Under the pieces are notes generated by a model that did no database searches, was not told the origin of the DNA, and was given only the letters and a program-made list of their open reading frames with translations. The position numbers and the translations under genes were made by a program. Below, one piece after another: positions 7,313 through 14,398 of a stretch of DNA of 21,127 nucleotides (position 1 is its first letter; each line of letters begins with the position of its first letter). The stretch spans positions 1 to 21,127 of the forward strand of contig JAEYXZ010000053.1 in the NCBI GenBank assembly GCA_023431045.1, given 5' to 3'. The DNA is from Bacillota bacterium. Lineage in GTDB: Bacteria; Bacillota_I; Bacilli_A; Acholeplasmatales; Acholeplasmataceae.

Positions 7313-9115
7313 ATGAAAATTCTATTTGTCATCGATAATTATGAACATCAGACCAATGGAACCACGATTACGACTAAACGTTTCATTGATCATTTAAGAT
7401 TGCGCGGCCATGAGATCCGCATTTTATCATGTGGAAGTAAAGAAACAGAAGGTCTTTATCCACTTAAAGAACACTATATTCCAATTGTTACTCCGGTTGC
7501 AAGAAAACAAGATGTGGTTTTCTCTAAACCAGATAAAAAAGTGATTGAAGAAGCCATCGATGGTGTTGATGTCATTCATTTTGAAACACCATGGAAGACA
7601 TCTCGAGTGGTCCGTAAAATAGCTGCAAAAAAGGGAATTCCCATGTCTGCATCATTTCACATTCAACCAGAAAACATCACTTATGGGGTTGGTATGACTG
7701 GCTTTCTTGGAAACAGATTGTCATCCCATCTTTATCGTAGATTTAGAAAGTTCTTTGGTTTAATTCCACATATTCATGCACCTTCAAACTTTATTGCTAA
7801 GGAATTAAAGAAACATTTTTATCCTTCAAAGATTAGAGTCATTTCCAATGGTGTCTCAGATCAATTCTTTGAGATTAAGAATGAAGAAGAGCAATCTAAG
7901 TTTAAAATTGTCTCAACGGGTCGTTATGCTAAGGAAAAGAATCAAGAAGTCATTATTAAAGCGATTGGACAATCGAAGTATCGCGATCAAATTAAACTGG
8001 TTTTACCAGGAAAAGGCCCTCGATTTAATTACTTAGAAAAGTTAGCAGAAAAGTATCAAGTTGATGTTGAATTTGGATTTAAGACTCAAGCACAATTGAT
8101 TGAACATTTAAGAACAGCAAGTCTTTATGTTCATGCGGCAAATATTGAGATTGAAGCAATCGCATGTATTGAAGCAATCGCTGCTGGACTCGTTCCTGTG
8201 ATTGCAAACGCTAAAAAATCAGCAACACCTCAGTTTGCGATTGATGAACTCAATTTGTTTAAACCAAATGATGTTCTAGATCTAAAAGAGAAAATTGAAT
8301 ACTGGTTTGAAAATCCAGAAGCAAAACAAGCAATGAAAGAGCAATATGAAACATTTACAGAAAAGTTTCGTATAAAGTATTCAATCGAGCGTTTTGAAGA
8401 AATGTTAAAAGATACGATGAATGAAGTGAAGGCTGAAAAGTTATCTAAGTCACTAAAAGGTAAAGTATTCTCACAAGCACTCATTCACAGACCAGTTAAA
8501 AAAACAATTTCTGCCATGACCTATTACCTTATTGCAGTTCCACTATTATTTTTATATTTGAAGTTCATCTTGAACGTGAAATATAAAAACTCTAAGAATC
8601 TTCGTTCGGTTAAAGGTGGAGCAGTGATGATTTCTAATCACGTCCATATCATGGATTCCGTGATGAACTCACTGGCGGTATTTCCTAGAAGACCCATCAT
8701 GACTTCTGAAAAAGGAAACTTTGTTAAACCTGGTGCAGGATTCTGGGTTAATTTACTTGGTGCGGTTCCTGTTCCTGACAATATTCTTGAAACTCAAGTT
8801 TTCTTTACTGAACTTTCAAAACAAATTCGTCATGGTCGATTGATTCATATCTTCCCAGAAGGTGAACTTATCAACGAAGATAGTCATGTTAGAGACTTTA
8901 AACGTGGAGCGTTTAAATTAGCTGTTGAATCATCGGTTCCAGTCGTTCCAATCCGTATTACATTTGAGGATACAAAATTTTTATTATGGCAACGTAAAAA
9001 AATCGTTCTCAATTTTGGCAAACCGCTTTATCCCGATTTATCCGTCTCAAGTAAAGATGCATTGAGTAAATTGAAGAATGAAGCAGAAAATAGTATGAAT
9101 AACTTATTAAATTGA
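7313..9115 (+). CDS. Two-domain enzyme: family 4 glycosyltransferase fused to PlsC-type acyltransferase
   Basis: This 600-residue protein carries two enzymes. Residues 1 to about 370 are a GT-B fold, family 4 glycosyltransferase: the N-terminal FVIDNYEHQTNGTT loop, HAPSNFIAKEL (155-165), ISNGV (177-181), the STGRYAKEKNQE sugar-nucleotide segment (201-212) and the E-x7-E motif (Glu279, Glu287). It resembles the diacylglycerol glucosyltransferases of Acholeplasma and Gram-positives. A hydrophobic segment (about 401-420) leads into a lysophospholipid acyltransferase domain with the catalytic H-x4-D (His443, Asp448, context SNHVHIMDS) and FPEGE (514-518). PlsC acylates lysophosphatidate to phosphatidate. 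I infer a membrane-surface enzyme that makes or remodels a glycolipid, but donor and acceptor are unknown. The ATG has GAGG 5 nt upstream. glnS follows after 13 nt. No stop or frameshift separates the domains. Confidence 0.88.
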   Translation: MKILFVIDNYEHQTNGTTITTKRFIDHLRLRGHEIRILSCGSKETEGLYPLKEHYIPIVTPVARKQDVVFSKPDKKVIEEAIDGVDVIHFETPWKTSRVVRKIAAKKGIPMSASFHIQPENITYGVGMTGFLGNRLSSHLYRRFRKFFGLIPHIHAPSNFIAKELKKHFYPSKIRVISNGVSDQFFEIKNEEEQSKFKIVSTGRYAKEKNQEVIIKAIGQSKYRDQIKLVLPGKGPRFNYLEKLAEKYQVDVEFGFKTQAQLIEHLRTASLYVHAANIEIEAIACIEAIAAGLVPVIANAKKSATPQFAIDELNLFKPNDVLDLKEKIEYWFENPEAKQAMKEQYETFTEKFRIKYSIERFEEMLKDTMNEVKAEKLSKSLKGKVFSQALIHRPVKKTISAMTYYLIAVPLLFLYLKFILNVKYKNSKNLRSVKGGAVMISNHVHIMDSVMNSLAVFPRRPIMTSEKGNFVKPGAGFWVNLLGAVPVPDNILETQVFFTELSKQIRHGRLIHIFPEGELINEDSHVRDFKRGAFKLAVESSVPVVPIRITFEDTKFLLWQRKKIVLNFGKPLYPDLSVSSKDALSKLKNEAENSMNNLLN

Positions 9116-9128
9116 AAAGGTGATATTT

Positions 9129-10763
9129 ATGGAAATGCATTCTAATTTTATTAAAACAATTATGGAAGAAGACTTAAAGAGTGGTAAGCATCAGACTATC
9201 ATCACAAGATTTCCTCCTGAACCTAACGGGTTCTTACATATTGGTCACGCAAGAGCTATCGTTACCAATTTTGAACTTGCAAAATCATTTGGTGGATTCA
9301 CAAATCTAAGATATGATGATACAAATCCATCAAAAGAAGATGAAGTTTATGTTCGTTCAATTTTAGAGGATGTTAAATGGTTAGGTTATGATCCAAAAGC
9401 AATTTATTTTGCATCAAGCTACTTTGGTGAAATGTATGAACGTGCAAAACTCTTAATTAAAAAGGGTCTTGCTTATGTAGATGATCAAACAGCAGAAGAA
9501 ATAGCTGCAACCAGAGGTGATATTTTAACCCCAGGTAAACCATCACCATTTAGAAATCGTACACCAGAAGAAAACCTTCAATTATTTGAAGCAATGGAAG
9601 CAGGAAAGTTTGCTGAAGGTGAAAAAGTTCTCCGCGCTAAAATTGATATGGCTTCTCCTAATATGAATATGAGAGACCCAGTTTTATATCGTATCAATTT
9701 TGCTCATCATCATAATACAAAAGATCTTTGGAAAGTCTATCCGATGTATGACTATGCGCATCCAATTGAAGACGCGATTGAAGGCATTACCCATTCACTT
9801 TGTTCGCTCGAATTTGAGGATCATCGTCCTTTATATGATTGGGTTGTTCGTGAAACTGAAATGCCTAAAGTTCCACGTCAAATTGAATTTGGTCGTTTAG
9901 GACTGGTTAATGCAGTCATGTCTAAACGCTATATTAAATACTTAGTCGATCAAGGCTATGTTGATGGGTGGGATGATCCAAGACTACCAACTTTATCAGG
10001 TCTTCGTCGTCGTGGTTATACACCTGATGCAATTCGCGCATTTATTTTATCAACCGGATTATCAAAGGTTAACTCTGAAATGGAAGTATCAATGTTAGAA
10101 AGTTTTGTCAGAGATGATCTACAAAATAAAGCGAAACGTGCTTATGCAGTGATTAATCCACTTAAGGTTACCATCATCAATTATCCTGAAGGAAAACTAG
10201 AGTATTTTGATGTTCCATTCCATCCGGAAAACGAATCATTTGGTTCAAGAAAAGTACCATTTGGAAGAACCATTTATATTGAAAAAGAAGACTTTGTTGA
10301 AGTAAGACCAGATAATAAATTCAAACGTCTTTCTTTAGGACGCGAAGTTAGATTGTTCCATTCTTACTTTATTAAAGCTAATGATGTTGTTAAAAATGAT
10401 CAAGGTGAAGTGATTGAAGTTTTAGCAACGTATGATGAAGTCACTAAGAGCGGATCTGGATTTAATGAAAGAAAACCAGATGGAACTATTCACTATGTTG
10501 AATCATCAACAGCGATTAAAGCAGAATTTGATTTCTTTACAGAACTACTTGATGCAGATACCTCAAAATCGCTTGACGAAAGAGTTTTACCAAACTCGAA
10601 GTCAAGTAAAGAAGGTTATATCGAAAGTGCATTAAAAGATTGTAACTTACAAGAAAAGTTCCAATTTGTGAGACAAGGTTATTTCAATTGTTACTATGAT
10701 GATCGAAATCCAAATCGATATCATTTTAATGAGATTGTTCCACTTAAGAGCTCATACAAATGA
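9129..10763 (+). CDS. glnS: Glutaminyl-tRNA synthetase
   Basis: This class Ib synthetase charges tRNA-Gln directly with glutamine. Its 544 residues match the E. coli length (554). Seen: RFPPEPNGFLHIGHAR with the HIGH motif at residues 37-40, the GlnRS-type pocket region YPMYDYAHPIEDAIEGITH, LCSLEFEDHRPLYDW, and the second signature MSKR (264-267, the KMSKS equivalent), then the C-terminal beta-barrel anticodon-binding region. The HIGH context and the SLEFEDHRPLYDW segment mark it as GlnRS and not GluRS. I chose the ATG at 9129, because the AAAGG Shine-Dalgarno (9116-9120) overlaps the possible GTG at 9120. It sits between the lipid enzyme gene and pcrA with gaps of 13 and 12 nt. GlnRS is not universal in Firmicutes, and the Bacillus and Mycoplasma lineages normally use GatCAB. 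Confidence 0.96.
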   Translation: MEMHSNFIKTIMEEDLKSGKHQTIITRFPPEPNGFLHIGHARAIVTNFELAKSFGGFTNLRYDDTNPSKEDEVYVRSILEDVKWLGYDPKAIYFASSYFGEMYERAKLLIKKGLAYVDDQTAEEIAATRGDILTPGKPSPFRNRTPEENLQLFEAMEAGKFAEGEKVLRAKIDMASPNMNMRDPVLYRINFAHHHNTKDLWKVYPMYDYAHPIEDAIEGITHSLCSLEFEDHRPLYDWVVRETEMPKVPRQIEFGRLGLVNAVMSKRYIKYLVDQGYVDGWDDPRLPTLSGLRRRGYTPDAIRAFILSTGLSKVNSEMEVSMLESFVRDDLQNKAKRAYAVINPLKVTIINYPEGKLEYFDVPFHPENESFGSRKVPFGRTIYIEKEDFVEVRPDNKFKRLSLGREVRLFHSYFIKANDVVKNDQGEVIEVLATYDEVTKSGSGFNERKPDGTIHYVESSTAIKAEFDFFTELLDADTSKSLDERVLPNSKSSKEGYIESALKDCNLQEKFQFVRQGYFNCYYDDRNPNRYHFNEIVPLKSSYK

Positions 10764-10775
10764 GAGGGGTCCTTT

Positions 10776-12857
10776 ATGTCGGACTGGTTTAGCAAATTAA
10801 ATGAACAACAAATGAAAGCGGTGCAACATGTTGCAGGACCGCTTTTTGTCATTGCTGGTGCAGGAACTGGTAAGACAAGAACTCTAACAACAAGAGTTGC
10901 CTACTTAATCGAGAAAGCAGGAATCGCACCTGATTCAATTTTAGCAGTCACATTCACCAATAAAGCGGCACGAGAAATGAAGGATCGAATCATTGATATG
11001 GTAGGTCCATATGCATCATCAGTTTGGATTTATACGTTCCATGCATTTGGTGTTCAAGTCCTTCGTCGTGATATTGAGATGCTTGGTATGGGTTATACCA
11101 AAGACTTTAATATTGTTGATGAAGATGATGCAAAAGCATTCGTTAGGGATGCCATCAAAGGACTCAATTTAGATTCGAAACATTATCGTGTCAATGATTT
11201 AAGAAATAAGATATCTGATTTTAAACATTTAGGCATTGAACGATTTGATGACCATTTTGAAAAGAATGTTTATCTCACATATCAAAAAGTATTACTTGAA
11301 AATAACTTACTCGATTTTGATGATCTTCAGATCTTAACTTATAAACTATTTTCTGAAAAAGAAAGCGTCTTAAAGTTTTATCAAGATAAATTTAATTATG
11401 TCTTAGTTGATGAATTTCAAGATACTGACCATATACAATATCAAATCATTAAGTTGCTCGCTGGAAAACACAAGAACTTATTTGTTGTGGGAGATCCCGA
11501 TCAAAGTATTTATGCATTCCGTGGTGCTAACTATGAAAACGCGAATCACTTTAGACGTGACTTTGGCGGCGAACAAGTCCTCGATTTAAACTATCGTTCA
11601 ACAGCTGAAATTCTAAAGTATGCGAATAAACTGATTACACACAATCAAAATCGACCATTTAAGAAAAATCTACAAAGTCATCTAGGTAACGGGATTGAAC
11701 CATTTATTATTACTGCTCCTAATGATTTTGGTGAAGCTCAAATGGTTGCTAATGAAATTCAGAGACTCGTCCGTGACCAAGGGTATGAATATAACGATAT
11801 CGCGATTCTTTACCGTAATAATGCATTATCTAGAATCTTTGAAGATACAATGATGAAGCATAATATTCCCTATGTGATTTATGGGGGATTATCATTCTAT
11901 CAACGCCGAGAAATTAAAGATATCCTAGCATATATTAGATTACTTGTTAATCCACACTTAGATTTTTATTTTAAGCGTGTCGTCAATGTTCCAAAAAGAG
12001 CGATTGGTAATACAACGATTGCAAAACTTGAACAAAGAGCACGTGAATTAGGTCTTAGTATGTTTAACGCGATTGAACATTTAGACATCAGTCATAAGAC
12101 AATGGAATCACTACTTCAATTCAAGGAACTCATCTTTACCATGAAAGAACGAATGTTATCGATGGAGTCACTTCATGAGATTGTTATGTATGTTGCTTAT
12201 CAAACTGGATATTTATTGATGCTTGAAGAGGAACATGATGATATTGCTCAAGAGCGAATCGATAACATCAAAGAATTAACATCTGTCTTTGTCCAAGGTG
12301 AATCTTTTTATGAAGGCGACTTCCTTCAAAAACTATCTCAATTACTTGATCAAATTGCACTATATACCGACCTTGATAAAACCGAACTTAAAGAAAGTGT
12401 CAAACTTGCAACGTTCCACCAAGTCAAGGGTCTTGAGTTTAAAGTCGTCTTTATGACTGTGATGGAAGAAGAAATTTTTCCAGCATCACAGTCAACCTTT
12501 GATCCACGGGATATGGAAGAGGAACGCCGCGTTGCATATGTTGGTGTAACAAGAGCAAAAGAACGACTCTACTTAACAAGAGCCGAACAAAGACTTCTAT
12601 ATGGAACTTGGATTAATCCACATCCATCTCGTTTCCTAAGAGAGATGCAACCACAAAAGGAAGTACTAACAAAACCAAGTGATATTGCTCGTGAGATTCA
12701 TTATCTAAAAGCTGGTGATAAAGTTGAACATCAAGTCTTTGGTGCAGGTATTGTTGTCAATATTGAGGATGATATTGCAACGATTGCTTTTAGATTACCG
12801 CATGGGGTTAAAAAGATTCTAGAAAGTCATCCATCACTTAAAAAAGTAAACAATTAA
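10776..12857 (+). CDS. pcrA: ATP-dependent DNA helicase PcrA/UvrD
   Basis: This SF1A 3'-5' helicase acts in repair and rolling-circle replication and removes RecA. At 693 residues it is a little shorter than B. subtilis PcrA. Motifs in order: Q motif LNEQQ, Walker A AGAGTGKT (27-34), motif Ia TFTNKAAREMKDR, motif II DEFQD (212-216), motif III GDPDQSIYAFRGA, motif IV LNYRS, a complete 2B region (about 370-545), motif V HQVKGLEF (548-555) and motif VI VGVTRAKERLYL (from 589). A C-terminal Tudor-like fold (KAGDKVEHQVFGAG, from about 645) is the part that contacts RNA polymerase in Bacillus PcrA. A GAGAGGGG Shine-Dalgarno precedes the ATG. It ends the operon at a bidirectional terminator. In Bacillus ligA follows pcrA directly; here other genes intervene. 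Confidence 0.96.
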   Translation: MSDWFSKLNEQQMKAVQHVAGPLFVIAGAGTGKTRTLTTRVAYLIEKAGIAPDSILAVTFTNKAAREMKDRIIDMVGPYASSVWIYTFHAFGVQVLRRDIEMLGMGYTKDFNIVDEDDAKAFVRDAIKGLNLDSKHYRVNDLRNKISDFKHLGIERFDDHFEKNVYLTYQKVLLENNLLDFDDLQILTYKLFSEKESVLKFYQDKFNYVLVDEFQDTDHIQYQIIKLLAGKHKNLFVVGDPDQSIYAFRGANYENANHFRRDFGGEQVLDLNYRSTAEILKYANKLITHNQNRPFKKNLQSHLGNGIEPFIITAPNDFGEAQMVANEIQRLVRDQGYEYNDIAILYRNNALSRIFEDTMMKHNIPYVIYGGLSFYQRREIKDILAYIRLLVNPHLDFYFKRVVNVPKRAIGNTTIAKLEQRARELGLSMFNAIEHLDISHKTMESLLQFKELIFTMKERMLSMESLHEIVMYVAYQTGYLLMLEEEHDDIAQERIDNIKELTSVFVQGESFYEGDFLQKLSQLLDQIALYTDLDKTELKESVKLATFHQVKGLEFKVVFMTVMEEEIFPASQSTFDPRDMEEERRVAYVGVTRAKERLYLTRAEQRLLYGTWINPHPSRFLREMQPQKEVLTKPSDIAREIHYLKAGDKVEHQVFGAGIVVNIEDDIATIAFRLPHGVKKILESHPSLKKVNN

Positions 12858-12883
12858 AAACCCGACAAAACGTCGGGTTTTGC
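12857..12883. terminator. Bidirectional terminator between convergent pcrA and the DUF4956 gene
   Basis: The stem CCCGAC/GTCGGG (12861-12866 with 12872-12877) has a 5-nt loop and is flanked by an A run on the left and a T run on the right, so it can end transcription from both strands. The gap between the two stop codons is only 27 nt. Confidence 0.88.
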
Positions 12884-12884
12884 T

Positions 12885-13574
12885 TTATTCTGCAAGCATC
12901 ATTGCTGCGTAGTTATTAACAAGTGTAATGGTTAGATTATTGTTTCTAACTCTGATTTCATCGATAAATGTTTTTTGGTCTGCATCAGGTTTGAATTTAA
13001 CTAAGTAAGTAATTTCAAAGAGTGAACCAAAATCCGTTGTACGCACCTTTTGCATTTGGTAGTTGGAAAGATATTTTTCAAAGATGTCTTTGAATACATT
13101 GGTGAAATCTAAATTCTCAGGGATAACGATTTGAAGTCTAGAATGACTTCCCTTTAATCGATCAAGTCCAGCAAAGTGTAAAACTAAGAAAACAACTGAG
13201 AAGAATAAGACGATATAAATACCAAATTCAATTTGACCGATTGCACATGCAATACCAAGTGCTACGGTTGATAGAATGTAAGTTATATCTCTTGAGTCAG
13301 CAATAACAGTTCTGAAACGGACAAGTGCGAATACCCCAGCAAGTGAAAATGCGGCTGCCCAAGATGCATTAGAAATAAGCAGAATAATCATCGCTATGAC
13401 AAGCGGTAACATGATTAATGTTGTCATAAATGATTTATCATGTGCGGTTTGGCGATGGGTAAATAAATAAACCAAACTAATAACGAATCCTAGTAACACG
13501 GCTGCAGCCATAATTGTGAGTAATTCATCCCATTCCAATGTTGTTAAATCAAGGTTGAGAAATAGTGTGTTCAT
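12885..13574 (-). CDS. DUF4956 family membrane protein
   Basis: This is a 229-residue protein. About four to five hydrophobic segments (near 21-39, 50-68, 72-87, 98-113, 117-135) are followed by a soluble C-terminal domain of about 90 residues (from about 145; LQIVIPENLDFTNVF then alternating strands and helices). The segment SLAGVFALVRFRTVI plus ADSRDITY (77-99) is the hallmark of DUF4956. The family has no established activity but is commonly encoded next to VTC-domain proteins, as here. I start it at 13574, because a near-perfect AAGGAGGTG lies just upstream; an in-frame ATG at 13637 would overlap the VTC gene much more. It overlaps the VTC gene by 26 nt. A membrane partner or exporter for the product of the VTC protein is a reasonable guess but unproven. 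Confidence 0.88.
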   Translation of the reverse strand: MNTLFLNLDLTTLEWDELLTIMAAAVLLGFVISLVYLFTHRQTAHDKSFMTTLIMLPLVIAMIILLISNASWAAAFSLAGVFALVRFRTVIADSRDITYILSTVALGIACAIGQIEFGIYIVLFFSVVFLVLHFAGLDRLKGSHSRLQIVIPENLDFTNVFKDIFEKYLSNYQMQKVRTTDFGSLFEITYLVKFKPDADQKTFIDEIRVRNNNLTITLVNNYAAMMLAE

Positions 13575-14340
13575 CGAGAACACCTCCTTCGTGTAGTTGT
13601 TCATAGGTTTTTCCATATTTAGAGAAGCGTGATGCATATACTTGATTTTCAGTTAGAAGGTTAGATAACCATAATGGATAATTATAAAGTGATTTGATTT
13701 CCATGATGATGGTGTCTTTTGATTGTGGTAGTGTATAGGTTTCCATATCGTTTTCAAAGGATGCCTTTTTTGCATACTGAATATCTAAATCAAAGGTAAT
13801 TCTTAAATCAGAATGTTGATCTGATAAAGCAATTCTTCGATACTTGATAAATGTAACTGGAGCTACTTTATACTGACTTAAGAAATAATCAATCTCTTTG
13901 AAGATTTGTTCATCATATGGATGAAGTAGCGTTGGTTTTTCACGAGTCTGCATGTAATTGTAAGCATCTTCATAATACAGAGGTAATCTTCTTTTATTCC
14001 CACGACCCGCTAATTTCTTTTTGATCTCTAAAAAGACAATTGAATCGGGTTTGAGGGGATAATCATAGAACCGAATTCTAAATTTCTCTCGATAAGTCTT
14101 TCTGGAAAGTGATTGGCGAATGATATGATAATCCGCAGTATCAAAATAAATATTGTGGATTGGATAAGATGCACCATCTTGAGAATAGGGGTCAAGTGAT
14201 AACCTTGTTTTTAGCACAGAAAGAATGTTATTCATTTTTGCTGGTGTCAGAAGATATTTCTTCTCGTATCGATTAAAAACAGTTTCCAATGATGGTCTTT
14301 CACTTTCTATATTCGGTAAGATACGAAAATATTGTAACAT
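13549..14340 (-). CDS. VTC-domain (polyphosphate polymerase-like) protein
   Basis: This 263-residue protein has the tunnel-fold VTC domain known from yeast Vtc4, which polymerises polyphosphate from ATP. Visible domain features: RYEKKYLL (residues 24-31), IYFDT (64-68), EKFRIRFYDY (85-94), LEIKKK (104-109), KYRRIAL (166-172), RITFDLDI (180-187), IMEIKS (212-217) and SKY (240-242). The basic and acidic residues that line the tunnel in Vtc4 (Arg and Lys of these strands, the Glu of LEIK and MEIK) are retained, so the fold and probably catalysis are intact; polyphosphate synthesis by the bacterial form is inferred. The ATG at 14340 has no convincing Shine-Dalgarno; a start a few codons downstream (TTG near residue 18) is possible. 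First gene of a two-gene minus-strand operon with DUF4956. Confidence 0.86.
   Translation of the reverse strand: MLQYFRILPNIESERPSLETVFNRYEKKYLLTPAKMNNILSVLKTRLSLDPYSQDGASYPIHNIYFDTADYHIIRQSLSRKTYREKFRIRFYDYPLKPDSIVFLEIKKKLAGRGNKRRLPLYYEDAYNYMQTREKPTLLHPYDEQIFKEIDYFLSQYKVAPVTFIKYRRIALSDQHSDLRITFDLDIQYAKKASFENDMETYTLPQSKDTIIMEIKSLYNYPLWLSNLLTENQVYASRFSKYGKTYEQLHEGGVLDEHTISQP
13581..13589 (-). promoter_or_regulatory. Strong Shine-Dalgarno inside the end of the VTC gene
   Basis: On the minus strand AAGGAGGTG, a nearly full complement of the 16S 3' end, lies 6 nt before the ATG at 13574. It decides the DUF4956 start and predicts high, coupled translation of the membrane protein. Confidence 0.85.
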
Positions 14341-14398
14341 AGAATGTAAAGTTTAAGTAAACTACCCATAATATATCCATTATATATAGGGTGATTGA
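14341..14398. promoter_or_regulatory. Divergent promoter region with a 14-bp palindrome
   Basis: These 58 nt separate the VTC operon (minus) from the mini-helicase gene (plus). On the minus strand TATAAT is read at 14384-14379, with TATTAT at 14373-14368 as an alternative; on the plus strand CATAAT is at 14367-14372. AGTTTA-AG-TAAACT (14350-14363) is a perfect inverted repeat with 6-bp arms. It would lie just downstream of the minus-strand start and could be an operator or a chance AT-rich palindrome. -35 boxes are poor on both strands. The plus gene has an AGGGTGAT Shine-Dalgarno at 14388-14395. Confidence 0.35.

Noticed and set aside
8230..8484. 84-codon open frame on the minus strand
   Set aside because: Antisense to the linker between the two domains of the glycosyltransferase/acyltransferase gene; composition reflects the plus-strand codons.
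9120..9128. GTG start for glnS
   Set aside because: The GTG is part of the Shine-Dalgarno AAAGGTGAT that serves the ATG at 9129. The same arrangement rules out GTG at 15614 for ligA.
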